From positions 1,295,501 through 1,359,500 of the forward strand of contig CP054838.1 of the NCBI GenBank assembly GCA_028768545.1: a stretch of 64,000 bases of DNA. The letters run 5' to 3'. The notes beneath the pieces are model-generated. The model saw only the letters and a list, made by a program, of their open reading frames with translations. It was not told where the DNA came from and ran no database searches. Of this stretch, positions 56,347 through 64,000 are shown piece after piece. The position numbers and the translations under genes were made by a program. The stretch's first letter is position 1; every line of letters begins with the position of its first letter. Source of the stretch: Desulfobacter sp. (lineage in GTDB: Bacteria; Desulfobacterota; Desulfobacteria; Desulfobacterales; Desulfobacteraceae).

Positions 56347-56366
56347 CCAAGGGTGGTCACCCTTGG
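56347..56366. other. 20-bp inverted repeat in the NUDIX/HD gap
   Basis: CCAAGGGTG-GT-CACCCTTGG has 9-base perfect arms. It lies in the 318-base convergent gap 56151-56468, where a minus-strand frame (starting 56384) contains the protein-like stretch RFYLICVVEGRSHYTQYVPC but runs into the NUDIX gene antisense. That frame may be a gene remnant. The hairpin may be a terminator or protein site. Confidence 0.3.
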
Positions 56367-56468
56367 AATTGGTTTGGCAAGCAATTATAATTTGCTGTAT
56401 TTAAAGATATCAAGGTCCAGTTTCCTCAAATTGTCAGTTTCTGACCTTCAGGTTATGAAATATTCGGA

Positions 56469-57383
56469 CTATCGGATAAGGCAGGAGGTAAATTCCTTGA
56501 AGAGTTTAAGGGAAAATTTGCCTTCCTTGACTTCTTTTTTAATCAGATTGAGTGTGTCAAAGGGGGTTCTGGCCTTGCGAAAAGCTTTGCTCCTATAGGT
56601 CAACGATTCGTAGGAATCAATAAAGCCAATGATCTGGCTTTGCCGGCAGGAAATATCCGTTGCATTGGGATACCCGCTTTTGTCAAGGCGTTCATGGTGT
56701 TCCAGGGCCGTATTGGCCACAGCCAGATCAAATCCCGCGTTTAAAAGGATCATGTCATGCCCTGCCTGGGCGTGGGTCTGATAGGTTTTAAACTGGCTCT
56801 GGGTCAGACGCTCCTTGGATTCGATGATTTCTCTGTCCAAAGTTGAGGTGCCCACATCATGGAGCAGGGCGCACAGCCCTAAGGTCTGGGTATCTTTTTC
56901 TGAAAGGTCCAGAAAAAAGCAGTATTGGAGGGTCAGGGCCAGGACATTTACCGTATGCTCCACAATGATTTTTGAGGTGGTGGTTATTTTGCCCAGATAA
57001 TCCATTGTGGTGTGGTCCTGGCTCATATTTTCAAGGAGGATGTCCAGGGTTTCCGGAAGGGCTGTCATGGCGGCTTCCTGGCCCGGTTCCAGGATTTCCC
57101 TGACAATATTGGAAAGTGCGGTCTTGATCTGGACCAGGCCACCTTCGGCCACCTGTTTGGCAAGGTCCATATTCAGGGTCCGGGTCAGCAGGTTCAAGGC
57201 CTTTGCCTTGTCTTTTTCTTCAATAAACAATTGGGGGTGGCGGGTCTGGCTTGCCCGCTCATGATCTAAAAGGTCGCCTGTCTGTTTGTATAAAAGATAT
57301 TCTCCATCCTTGGATTGATGGTAAAAGGGGATGGTTTTTAAAAACTGGACCTGGGAGGGTCTGATGGGAAAGTAGTCTGACAC
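56469..57383 (-). CDS. Degenerate HD-GYP-type protein
   Basis: A 304-residue soluble signalling protein. The C-terminal half has HD-GYP-like motifs: EHTVNVLALTLQYC, LLHDVGTSTLDREII (HD pair), HAQAGHDMILLNAGF, ALEHHERLDKSGYPN (the expected HHExxDGxGYP becomes HHERLDKSGYP) and IIGFIDSYESLTYR. The catalytic HD and HH residues are kept, so cyclic-di-GMP hydrolysis is possible, but the GYP loop is changed. The N-terminal 150 residues have no recognised domain. Stand-alone gene. Confidence 0.8.
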   Translation of the reverse strand: MSDYFPIRPSQVQFLKTIPFYHQSKDGEYLLYKQTGDLLDHERASQTRHPQLFIEEKDKAKALNLLTRTLNMDLAKQVAEGGLVQIKTALSNIVREILEPGQEAAMTALPETLDILLENMSQDHTTMDYLGKITTTSKIIVEHTVNVLALTLQYCFFLDLSEKDTQTLGLCALLHDVGTSTLDREIIESKERLTQSQFKTYQTHAQAGHDMILLNAGFDLAVANTALEHHERLDKSGYPNATDISCRQSQIIGFIDSYESLTYRSKAFRKARTPFDTLNLIKKEVKEGKFSLKLFKEFTSCLIR

Positions 57384-57520
57384 GGGTCTTACCCTTTGCT
57401 GGTGATTAAGATTTTGGATTTATTTAATAACGGCCTTATGCTCTGATTGTTATATCCTTAAATTTACGCCTTGGCCCTTACAGCGCAGGGCTTTTAAGGC
57501 AAAATATGATGAAACCGAGT

Positions 57521-58339
57521 CTAAAGGATCTGGTTTAGAATGTCAAACCGGTCAAAGGGGGGCATGACGCAGGCGCCGCTAAAGAGTTCCCGGGCCAGGC
57601 CCAGCATCTCTCGGGCATTGTGGATGCCTGTGTCTATGGGAGTTGAATTTTTTTTCATTTTTTGAATCAGGGAAGGGGGAACCGCAATCCCATCCACCTT
57701 TGAATCCAGGAACAGGGCATGCTTTACCGAGATCAAGGGAAGAATCCCCATGATTACCGGGATATTGATATGGGCCAGCCCCCTTTGGATTTTTATGGCC
57801 GTGTCATGGTCATACACGGGCTGGGTCACCATGAATTCACACCCGGCTGCCGCCTTTTTTTTCATCCGTTTGATTTCATGATCAAGGCCGTCAACCTCTG
57901 GACGAAAGTCCAGGACAGCCCCTGTGTTCAGGCCGGATTTTTTTGCCATGGTGATGAGTTGAAAAACATTCAGATCGTTCACCGAGGTGGTGGGATGTTC
58001 AGGACCCGGGAGCGAAGGATCCCCGGTCACCGCGATAATGGTGTCCAGACCCAGGGCTTTTGCACCCCAGAGTTCTGCCTGAAGACCCAAGCGGTTGTGG
58101 TCCCTGACCGTAAAATGGAGGATGGCAGGTTTTCCGGTCTGCCTTTGAAGCAGGTGGGCAAAGGCCATGGCAGACATCCTGGGTCTTGCCACCGGGTTGG
58201 TGGCCACACTGAACCCGTCAAACCCAAGATCTGCAACGGTCAGGATTTTTTCCATCACCGCCTGGGAATTGCTGCCCTGGGGAGGTACCACCTCCAATGT
58301 AATTTTAAAGTTTTTCGGATCGGATGTGAAAAATGACAT
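57521..58339 (-). CDS. Methylenetetrahydrofolate reductase family protein
   Basis: A 272-residue TIM-barrel protein of the MTHFR family. Start set at 58339 (SFFTSDPKNFKITLEVVPPQG) behind GGAGAAAAACC. Motifs: EVVPPQG, GFDGFSVATNPVAR, HFTVRDHNRLGLQAELWGAKALGLDTIIAVTGDPS (conserved in MetF-like proteins), KKAAAGCEFMVTQPVYD, and PVIMGILPLIS. Methylene-THF reductase makes methyl-THF, used in methionine synthesis and the Wood-Ljungdahl pathway of sulfate reducers. No partner genes such as metV lie alongside. A folate enzyme of this family is likely, but substrate specificity is unproven. Confidence 0.82.
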   Translation of the reverse strand: MSFFTSDPKNFKITLEVVPPQGSNSQAVMEKILTVADLGFDGFSVATNPVARPRMSAMAFAHLLQRQTGKPAILHFTVRDHNRLGLQAELWGAKALGLDTIIAVTGDPSLPGPEHPTTSVNDLNVFQLITMAKKSGLNTGAVLDFRPEVDGLDHEIKRMKKKAAAGCEFMVTQPVYDHDTAIKIQRGLAHINIPVIMGILPLISVKHALFLDSKVDGIAVPPSLIQKMKKNSTPIDTGIHNAREMLGLARELFSGACVMPPFDRFDILNQIL

Positions 58340-58631
58340 GGTTTTTCTCCGCAAGTCAAGGATGATCATTTGTTTTTCAAGTATGGATGAAATCCGGCCC
58401 AGGGTCAAATCCTAATTTGCCAGAGTTTTGAAATCTTTGAATTTTTTCTTGATCATCCCCCTCACACAATGGTAATGTTCCAAAATCGTTCCATGGTAAA
58501 ATTTCATATATTTACCTAATAAGGGTACCTCTAATAATCAGAATTTTGGATTGAGTTCAAAGCGCAGAAACATTTTAACCAGAGAAATATATTAAATGTT
58601 GTAAGCATATGCTTCTCTCCAAATCGAGGAT

Positions 58632-58698
58632 TCAAATTTACCTGGTTCTGACCTTTAGGTGGCAACGAAGAAATCGAGCCAAAAGACAATTATTAGAA
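58632..58698. repeat. Degenerate dispersed repeat, copy 2
   Basis: TCAAATTTACCTG, then an 18-base insert, then a 36-base block matching 2180-2215 at 30 of 36 positions. It lies in the 445-base gap (58340-58784) upstream of the tetrahaem cytochrome gene. No gene is seen in the rest of that gap. Confidence 0.5.
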
Positions 58699-58784
58699 GT
58701 GACCATAAATTGAGTACGTCCATAACTGCGTCTTTTTAACCCTGATCTTGGGTTAAATTCGCAGACCAATCGGAAACAAGGGGG

Positions 58785-59327
58785 GTGGATGTGGGTCTGA
58801 GCTATAAGATGCGTCTGGTTGTCCTGGCTGTTGGATTGTGCATTATGGTGGGCTGCGGGATCTTGTTCAAGTCCCTGCTGGTTCCCAAATCCTTTGGGGT
58901 GTACGGCCCTTACAGGGCCGATGCCATTGATGAAGAGACGATGATGCCCATCCGTCACGGCACAAACGCATCCTGCTATTCCTGCCATGGGTATGAGGCA
59001 AAGGTTCACAAGGCAGGCTTTCACAAAACCATCTCCTGTGAATTCTGCCACGGCCCCTATGCAGGCCATGTCAAGGAAAATAAAAAAACAGCTGCCCTGC
59101 CCGTAAAAAAGGGAAAAGAGATTACAACGCTCTGTCTGCGCTGCCATAATACGGAAATCAAGGCAAGATCCGAACAGGTGATCAAGACCGTTGCCATGCC
59201 GGACCATTTTAAAGCCCAGCAGGTCAAGCTGAGCCATACCTGCAACCAGTGCCACCACGTCCATGCCCCGTTGAAATATATTAACCGGGCCAAAGCGATC
59301 ACCGGGTTGACGGAGAAAAAAATATGA
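58785..59327 (+). CDS. Membrane-anchored tetrahaem cytochrome c
   Basis: About 180 residues (GTG start; a second GTG at 58791 has better spacing to AAGGGGGG). An uncleaved N-terminal anchor (LVVLAVGLCIMVGCGILF) is followed by four haem-binding CXXCH sites (CYSCHG, CEFCHG, CLRCHN, CNQCHH), a small periplasmic electron carrier of NrfH/NapC type in layout. It starts the respiratory cluster and overlaps the next start codon by four bases (ATGA). It probably shuttles electrons between the NrfD-type membrane unit and the octahaem cytochrome. Confidence 0.85.
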   Translation: MDVGLSYKMRLVVLAVGLCIMVGCGILFKSLLVPKSFGVYGPYRADAIDEETMMPIRHGTNASCYSCHGYEAKVHKAGFHKTISCEFCHGPYAGHVKENKKTAALPVKKGKEITTLCLRCHNTEIKARSEQVIKTVAMPDHFKAQQVKLSHTCNQCHHVHAPLKYINRAKAITGLTEKKI

Positions 59328-60124
59328 AATTTGTTAAGCCTTTGCCGGACATGAAAAAGCGGTCTTTTTTGAAACAGGTACTCAAGGGGACCATTGCAGG
59401 TTCCCTTTACCTGGTTTATCCCATGGGGGCCAATGCCTTTGAGCCCCCCGAGTAGATTCCGGGAATCCAAGGTCATGACTATGATATCCTGGACCAGGAG
59501 TTTGCCTTTATCGTGGACATTACCCAGTGCATCGGTTGCGGGTCCTGCTGTGTGGCGGATAAACGCGAATATCATGTGCCCGACGGAAATTACAGAACCT
59601 GGGTGGAGCGATATGTCAAAGGATTTTCAGACCGGATTTATGTGGATGCCCCCAACGGGGGCCTGGACGGATACCAGACCCCCCGTTCGGACATAGAAGA
59701 GAAGGTCAGGGACACCTTTTTTGTGCCCAAGCTCTGCAATATGTGCAAAGAAGCTCCCTGTGTCCAGGTCTGCCCTGTGGGGGCCACCTTTACCACGCCG
59801 GACGGCTTTGTCCTGGTGGATGAGGCAAAGTGTGTGGGCTGTGCCTATTGCATCCAGGCCTGTCCCTATTCGGTACGGTTTATCAATCCTGAGACCCGTG
59901 TGGTGGAAAAGTGCAACTGGTGCTACCACAGGGTCCGCAAAGGCCTTTTACCGGCCTGTGTGGAGGTCTGTCCCACAGGGGCCAGAAAATTCGGCAGCCT
60001 CAAGGATGAATCTTCCGAGGTCTATCAGATCCTTAAAGGACCCGGAGTGCTGACGGTGCTGAAAAGAGAGATGGGCACCTGGCCTGCCCTGTATTACAAA
60101 GGGGCCAGAAGGGAGGTGGTCTGA
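59324..60124 (+). CDS. Tat-exported four-cluster iron-sulfur protein with in-frame TAG
   Basis: Periplasmic NrfC/PsrB-like electron-transfer protein. ATG 59324 overlaps the cytochrome stop, and the N-terminus is a Tat-type signal with a KKRSFLK motif (KR instead of RR) and hydrophobic core ending PMGANA. Codon 44 is TAG (59453-59455), directly after the signal. The frame then continues IPGIQGHDYDILDQEF to the iron-sulfur motifs CIGCGSC, CNMCKEAPCVQVCP, CVGCAYCIQACP and CNWCYHRVRKGLLPACVEVCP. The first motif has Asp in place of its fourth cysteine (CVAD, not CxxAC). TAG is either a nonsense mutation, an error, or amber recoding. Without read-through only a signal-less protein from an internal start could be made. 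The stop overlaps nrfD (TGATG). Confidence 0.85.
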
Positions 60125-61331
60125 TGAATGCTGCATTTGCTTCGGTTCAGGGGGCTTCTGACTCCATAGGGTCTGCCACCATGCTTTTGTCCAACTATGT
60201 TTTTCCCAATGATCTTCACGTGCACTGGTCCATGATGATCGTGCTCTATCCCTATATTACGGGGCTTGTGGACGGGGCCTTTATCATTGCGGCCCTGTAT
60301 TATCTGTTTGATGTGAAAAGCCTGCGCCCGGTGGCCCGGTTTTCCATGCTCTTTGCCCTGGCCTTTTTAAGATGTGCCACCCTGCCGCTGCTGCTTCATC
60401 TGGGGCATCCCGAGCGGAATCTGAACATGCTCATCACCCCGAGCCCCTCTTCGGCCATGGCCGGGTTCGGCTATATTTTTGCGGTTTCCATGGGGGTGGT
60501 GATTTTGTTCTTTTTATCTACCGGCCGGTGCTGGTGGAACTGAGGTGCATCTCAAAAGGATGGCTTCAGGTGCTCTACAGGATTATCACCCTGGACAGCA
60601 TTGATCTGTCAAAAGAGGCCCTGGCCCTGGATGCAAGAATCATTAAAATTCTGGTGGGCATTGGTATCCCCGTTGCTGCCGTGCTCCACGGGTATGTGGG
60701 ATTTATCTTTGGCGGGGTCAAGGCCAATCCCACCTGGTCCACCCCGCTCATGCCCGTGATATTTTTATTTTCCGCCTGTGTCTCAGGGATCTCCGCGGTT
60801 ATCCTGGCCTATATTCTGATCCGGAAATTTTCAGGACGATCCATTGACCATGCCTGTATTGTGACCATGGCCAAGACCCTGACCCTGTTTTTTATCCTGG
60901 CCTTTTCCTTTGAAATGCTCGAGGTCTTTTCACATTCCTATCTTAAGACCGGCTACCACCACATGGTGGAAGGTCTGCTCAACGGTCCTCTGGCCTCATC
61001 GTTCTGGCTCTGGCAGGTAAAGATCTGTTCTGTGATTCCTTTGATCCTCTTAGGGGTGATGGGCCTCATGCGTTTGGATGAATTCTTTTATAATTTTCTG
61101 GCAGGCTCGGTCTCTGCCATCCTCCTGCTCCAGGTGCTGATCATGAGGTGGAACGTGGTCATCGGCGGCCAGCTCATGAGCAAGAGTGCCAGGGGCTATA
61201 CCCAGTTTCACCCGGAATGGTTTGACAAGGAAGGGATCATTGCCGTGATCGTGGTCATGTCCATTCCCTTTATCATCCTCTGGGGTCTGGGCAAAATTTT
61301 TCCCTTTTGGGCCGGGGAGAATGAAACCTAA
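60124..61331 (+). pseudogene. NrfD/PsrC-type quinone-interacting membrane subunit, frameshifted
   Basis: The first frame (60124-60543) has the NrfD start (WSMMIVLYPYITGLVDGAFI, PLLLHLGHPERNLNMLITPS). The second frame (to 61331) continues FIYRPVLVELRCIS-KGWLQVLYRII and four or more helices to KIFPFWAGENET. The break is at a T5 run (60511-60515); one more T restores FFFIYRPVLVE and an open frame of about 402 codons, the normal size. Ten or so membrane helices should bind a quinone and pass electrons to the iron-sulfur protein. Either a true single-base loss or a homopolymer sequencing error. Confidence 0.88.
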
Positions 61332-61448
61332 TATTTAAACCTAAAAATATAAAATCTTGCAAGGGAGGTGGTGACGGATCAAGGCAAAACAGCAGGATCA
61401 AGGCAAAATCCTGTTGAACCCAATCAACTTGTTACGGAGGGTTTGAGT

Positions 61449-63038
61449 ATGACTATTTTAAGGTCATTTTTGGCAGTTGCAATTTTTGGGGTGTTTACGG
61501 CAGGCTCGGCTTTGGCCCTGACCCAGGCCTCCTTTGACGTCAAAAATCCCCAAAATCAGGAAATGAATAAAAAATGTATCACCTGCCATTTAAAGGAGAA
61601 TAAGTCCTTGGTGCTTCAATGGGAAAATTCCGCCCATGCCGCAGCCAAGGAAGGCCAGGTGGGATGTTATACCTGCCATGCGGCCGAGGCGGGTGATGAA
61701 ATGGGGTACAAACATGAAGGGGCCTTTATCAAGGCGATTTTATCTCCCAATGACTGTGCCAAATGTCATGAGCCCGAGGCCAGGGAAATGGCGATTTCCC
61801 ACCATGCCACCGCAGGCGAAATCATGGCCTCCCTGGACAATATGCTGGCCGAGGTGGTCGGCGGCATGCCCACCAACAAGGGCAACATGGCCTCAGGCTG
61901 CTGGCAGTGCCACGGCTCTGTGGTCTCATTGAAACGGGACAAGGAGGGCAAGACCCTGAGGTCCAAAACCGATGCCCCCCAGATGGATTACAATACCTGG
62001 CCCAATTCAGGTATCGGAAGGATCAATCCCGACGGAACCAAGGGGGTGTGCAACGCCTGTCATTCCAAACATGATTTTTCAGCCTCCCGGGCGCGTCAGC
62101 CCGAGAACTGCGGCAAATGCCATCTGGGCCCGGACCATCCCCAAAAAGAGATCTATGAGGAGTCCAAGCACGGGATTGCTTTTTTCACGGCAGAAAAGGG
62201 CAATACCCCCAACGGGATGAATATTTACAAGGACGGGTCCTGGGTATTGGGCGATGATTATCATACCGCACCCACCTGCTCCACCTGCCACATGGGATCC
62301 TTTATCAAACTGAACGGATCGGTTGCCAAAAACAGCCATAATGTGGGCGACAGATTGTCCTGGAATTTAAGGGCCCCTGTCTCATCTAAGCTGAACCGGG
62401 TGACCTTTACCGACGGGTCTGTCACGGATATTACCGGCGATCAGCCCCCCCGGGCCGGACAAAAGGCCAAGAAAAAATCCTATGTCAGGGAAGGGGACAA
62501 GCTTAAAAAAGTGATAGAGGAAAAGACCATTGCCTCTGTGGTGACCTGGAAACAGCGCCGCGAATCCATGCAGGAGGTCTGTAAATCCTGCCACGGGGTC
62601 AACCATATCAAAGATTTTTACAAGCAATTGGACGATACGGTCAACCTGTACAATGACAAGTTTGGAAAACCCGGGCTTGAAATTGTGAAGATGCTCAAAA
62701 AAGACAAGATCTGGAAAAATTCCGGATTCCAGCATAAGATCGGCTACACCTGGTTTGAGATCTGGCACCATGAGGGCCGCAGGGCCCGGATGGCTGCGGC
62801 CATGTTTGCACCGGATTATACCCATTGGCACGGCCTCTATGAGATCTCCAGAAATTTTTACCATGAATTTCTGCCCGAGGTTCAGGAGCTGGCCGACCAT
62901 GCAGGCCAGGGCGAAAAGTACAAAAAATACATAAAAGATCTGCTGGCAAGACCTGAACATCTTTGGATCCGGACCGGCGGTTCGGCTGAAACCATGAAGC
63001 TGATTGAAGAGGAAAACAAACTGCGCTATAACCAATAA
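61449..63038 (+). CDS. Octahaem cytochrome c of the hydroxylamine oxidoreductase (Hao) family
   Basis: A 529-residue periplasmic protein. Start set at 61449 behind ACGGAGGGTTTGAGT; signal peptide LRSFLAVAIFGVFTAGSALA. Eight CXXCH haem sites (CITCH, CYTCH, CAKCH, CWQCH, CNACH, CGKCH, CSTCH, CKSCH) and the family motif WHHEGRRARMAAAMFAPDYTHWHGLYEI near the C-terminus. Hao-like octahaem proteins oxidise hydroxylamine or, in epsilonproteobacteria and others, may reduce nitrite or hydroxylamine. The crosslinking tyrosine of true HAO cannot be assessed reliably by eye. With the cytochrome, iron-sulfur and NrfD genes upstream (117-base gap) it suggests a quinol-linked terminal reductase. Confidence 0.9.
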   Translation: MTILRSFLAVAIFGVFTAGSALALTQASFDVKNPQNQEMNKKCITCHLKENKSLVLQWENSAHAAAKEGQVGCYTCHAAEAGDEMGYKHEGAFIKAILSPNDCAKCHEPEAREMAISHHATAGEIMASLDNMLAEVVGGMPTNKGNMASGCWQCHGSVVSLKRDKEGKTLRSKTDAPQMDYNTWPNSGIGRINPDGTKGVCNACHSKHDFSASRARQPENCGKCHLGPDHPQKEIYEESKHGIAFFTAEKGNTPNGMNIYKDGSWVLGDDYHTAPTCSTCHMGSFIKLNGSVAKNSHNVGDRLSWNLRAPVSSKLNRVTFTDGSVTDITGDQPPRAGQKAKKKSYVREGDKLKKVIEEKTIASVVTWKQRRESMQEVCKSCHGVNHIKDFYKQLDDTVNLYNDKFGKPGLEIVKMLKKDKIWKNSGFQHKIGYTWFEIWHHEGRRARMAAAMFAPDYTHWHGLYEISRNFYHEFLPEVQELADHAGQGEKYKKYIKDLLARPEHLWIRTGGSAETMKLIEEENKLRYNQ

Positions 63039-63164
63039 AGCGTATGTTTGCAATTATCCCTGATCTTGGAGAGGCCATGAACTCCAAGGTCGGGATCTTA
63101 ATTCCGTCAGGCAGAAAGGGGCGGTGGCGCTCTTTTCTGCCTGATGTTTTTTGGGGGGGTGACA

Positions 63165-63758
63165 ATGAAGAAACTGTTGGCGTTCTGGTTTGCCCTAACC
63201 TTTGGGGTGTTGCTTTTTTGGGTATGTATTCTTCCTGTCCAAGGGGGTGAACTTGAAGACCTTTTTGCCGAAGTCCAGGCTCTGAATATAGAACGCCAGG
63301 GATATGTGCTCTGCTGCGAACTCACCTCTGCCCAGCAGGCCTTTGCCAGGGATCATCTTGAAAAGGCAAATGCTTCAAAGGTATATAAATTAAGGGACAA
63401 GAGCCTTAATATTGTGGCAGACCGCACCACCCACCGGGTGCTGGTCATGTATGAGCAGTTTGAACAGGTTGACCAGGCCCGGGTTCAGACCCTTGTGGGA
63501 GACCTGTTTTTATCCTATGAAGACCCAACCCTTTCAGCCCATGACAAGGTGGTCTACTGGGCCTGGGGAAAAAAAGGCAAATTTACCGCAGACCAGTTCA
63601 ACCTGGCCCGGGAGAAAAAAAAATCCCTGGCCATTGTGGCCACGGTGAAACTTAACTCCGAGATCAAGATCATGGACAAAGCCTTTGCCCACGACAAGGG
63701 GGATGTCTATTATATCATCAGTTCGGATCCCTTACTGGCCTTTTTTACTGACCCTTGA
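63165..63758 (+). CDS. Exported protein of unknown function
   Basis: A 197-residue protein with a signal peptide (LLAFWFALTFGVLLFWVCILPVQG). Start at 63165 is behind GGGGGGGTGACA; the longer frame starts inside that stretch. The mature part is rich in charged helix (EDLFAEVQALNIERQGYVLCC, LNIVADRTTHRVLVMYEQFEQ) with one CC pair and no haem site. I do not recognise a family. It follows the Hao-family gene by 126 bases on the same strand, so it may serve the same respiratory system. Confidence 0.7.
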   Translation: MKKLLAFWFALTFGVLLFWVCILPVQGGELEDLFAEVQALNIERQGYVLCCELTSAQQAFARDHLEKANASKVYKLRDKSLNIVADRTTHRVLVMYEQFEQVDQARVQTLVGDLFLSYEDPTLSAHDKVVYWAWGKKGKFTADQFNLAREKKKSLAIVATVKLNSEIKIMDKAFAHDKGDVYYIISSDPLLAFFTDP

Positions 63759-63790
63759 TTTTTTCTCCAGGTTTTTTTACATTCAACCCC

Positions 63791-64000
63791 ATGACAATTT
63801 TAAGACCGTTAAATTTAAGAAAATTGATTTTTTCCCTTTGGTTGGTCATATTCTGCATTCTGGGGACATCTTTGAGTTGCGCCTTGGCCCGCCCCCTGGA
63901 ATGTGAATCTGCAAAGGGGGGTGTTCTGCGGTATGCCCTTCACAGTTCCAAGCTGGACAGCCTGGATCCTTTTTTTGTCAAAGGCGCCCAGAGCGCCACC
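63791..64000 (+). CDS. Family-5 solute-binding protein, 5' part only
   Basis: The first 70 codons run off the end of the window. A basic start and hydrophobic core (LRKLIFSLWLVIFCILGTSLSCALA) form a signal peptide, followed by GGVLRYALHSSKLDSLDPFF, matching the start of family-5 peptide or nickel ABC binding proteins (GGTL...DPDSLDP type). The rest is unseen. Confidence 0.7.
   Translation, partial: MTILRPLNLRKLIFSLWLVIFCILGTSLSCALARPLECESAKGGVLRYALHSSKLDSLDPFFVKGAQSAT

Noticed and set aside
58638..59264. Minus-strand 208-codon frame opposite the tetrahaem cytochrome
   Set aside because: It is antisense to four CXXCH haem sites and has no motif of its own.
60508..60516. Programmed -1 frameshift in nrfD
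   Set aside because: The run C-TTT-TTA is not a canonical slippery heptamer, and one extra T explains the frame; NrfD proteins are normally read in one frame.
1..64000. tRNA, rRNA, CRISPR array, replication origin or prophage
   Set aside because: No regularly spaced direct repeats, cloverleaf-like sequences, phage structural genes or origin-type repeats were noticed. Small RNAs other than the riboswitches cannot be excluded by eye.

Overview
The window looks like chromosome of an anaerobic Desulfobacterota (Deltaproteobacteria) species, most likely a Desulfobacterales sulfate reducer. The signs are a selenocysteine formate dehydrogenase, multihaem c-type cytochromes with NrfD-type membrane subunits, a TRAP uptake system, anaerobic cobalt chelatase CbiK, and several protein architectures common in that group. 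No tRNA, rRNA or CRISPR array was seen. The species is inferred from gene content only.

Layout. 0-9.4 kb (mostly minus strand): a sensor histidine kinase, a DctPQM TRAP transporter, an HDOD-SpoIIE phosphatase fusion and a penicillin-acylase-like hydrolase. 9.5-16.2 kb: a DUF2235 hydrolase with a lectin-like tail, a phytochelatin-synthase-like protein, an EEP-family hydrolase and a broken hrpB helicase. 16.3-20.7 kb: a flavoprotein, a metallo-beta-lactamase-fold protein and a YkgJ-type cysteine-rich gene split by an IS256-family element. 20.9-25 kb: divergent ilvC/ilvY and a periplasmic-binding/AlbA_2 fusion sensor. 25-34 kb: a decaying fatty-acid cluster (TetR, acyl-CoA dehydrogenase, an acyl-CoA ligase split by a second IS type and also carrying a stop), a GNAT, a frameshifted DUF2284 gene and a second IS256 copy. 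34.3-37.1 kb: formate dehydrogenase with an in-frame TGA and a SECIS-like hairpin.

37.8-52.3 kb is the most coherent system: a cobamide acquisition island with three cobalamin riboswitches, each followed by an intrinsic-terminator hairpin and each preceded by a TTGACA promoter. Riboswitch 1 controls a secreted BtuF-CbiZ fusion, BtuF, BtuC and BtuD. Riboswitch 2 (minus strand) controls the TonB-dependent receptor BtuB. Riboswitch 3 controls a complete Vibrio TonB2-type energiser (DUF3450, TtpC, ExbB, ExbD, TonB, TPR protein), followed by the cobalt chelatase CbiK. I infer an outer-membrane energy supply dedicated to corrinoid import, with remodelling of the corrinoid possibly starting in the periplasm.

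52.4-58.4 kb: a ModE-like regulator, a frameshifted FapA-type protein with a near-leaderless promoter, a NUDIX hydrolase, a degenerate HD-GYP protein and a methylenetetrahydrofolate-reductase-family protein. 58.8-63.0 kb: a respiratory cluster of tetrahaem cytochrome, Tat-exported four-cluster iron-sulfur protein, NrfD-type quinone subunit and octahaem hydroxylamine-oxidoreductase-family cytochrome. The iron-sulfur gene has an in-frame TAG and nrfD has a one-base frameshift. The window ends inside a family-5 solute-binding protein gene.

Seven or more genes carry disruptions: two IS insertions with target duplications, a deletion, homopolymer-linked frameshifts, and in-frame TAG/TGA codons. 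Some are clearly real (the IS insertions, the hrpB deletion). The single-base shifts could be sequencing errors.
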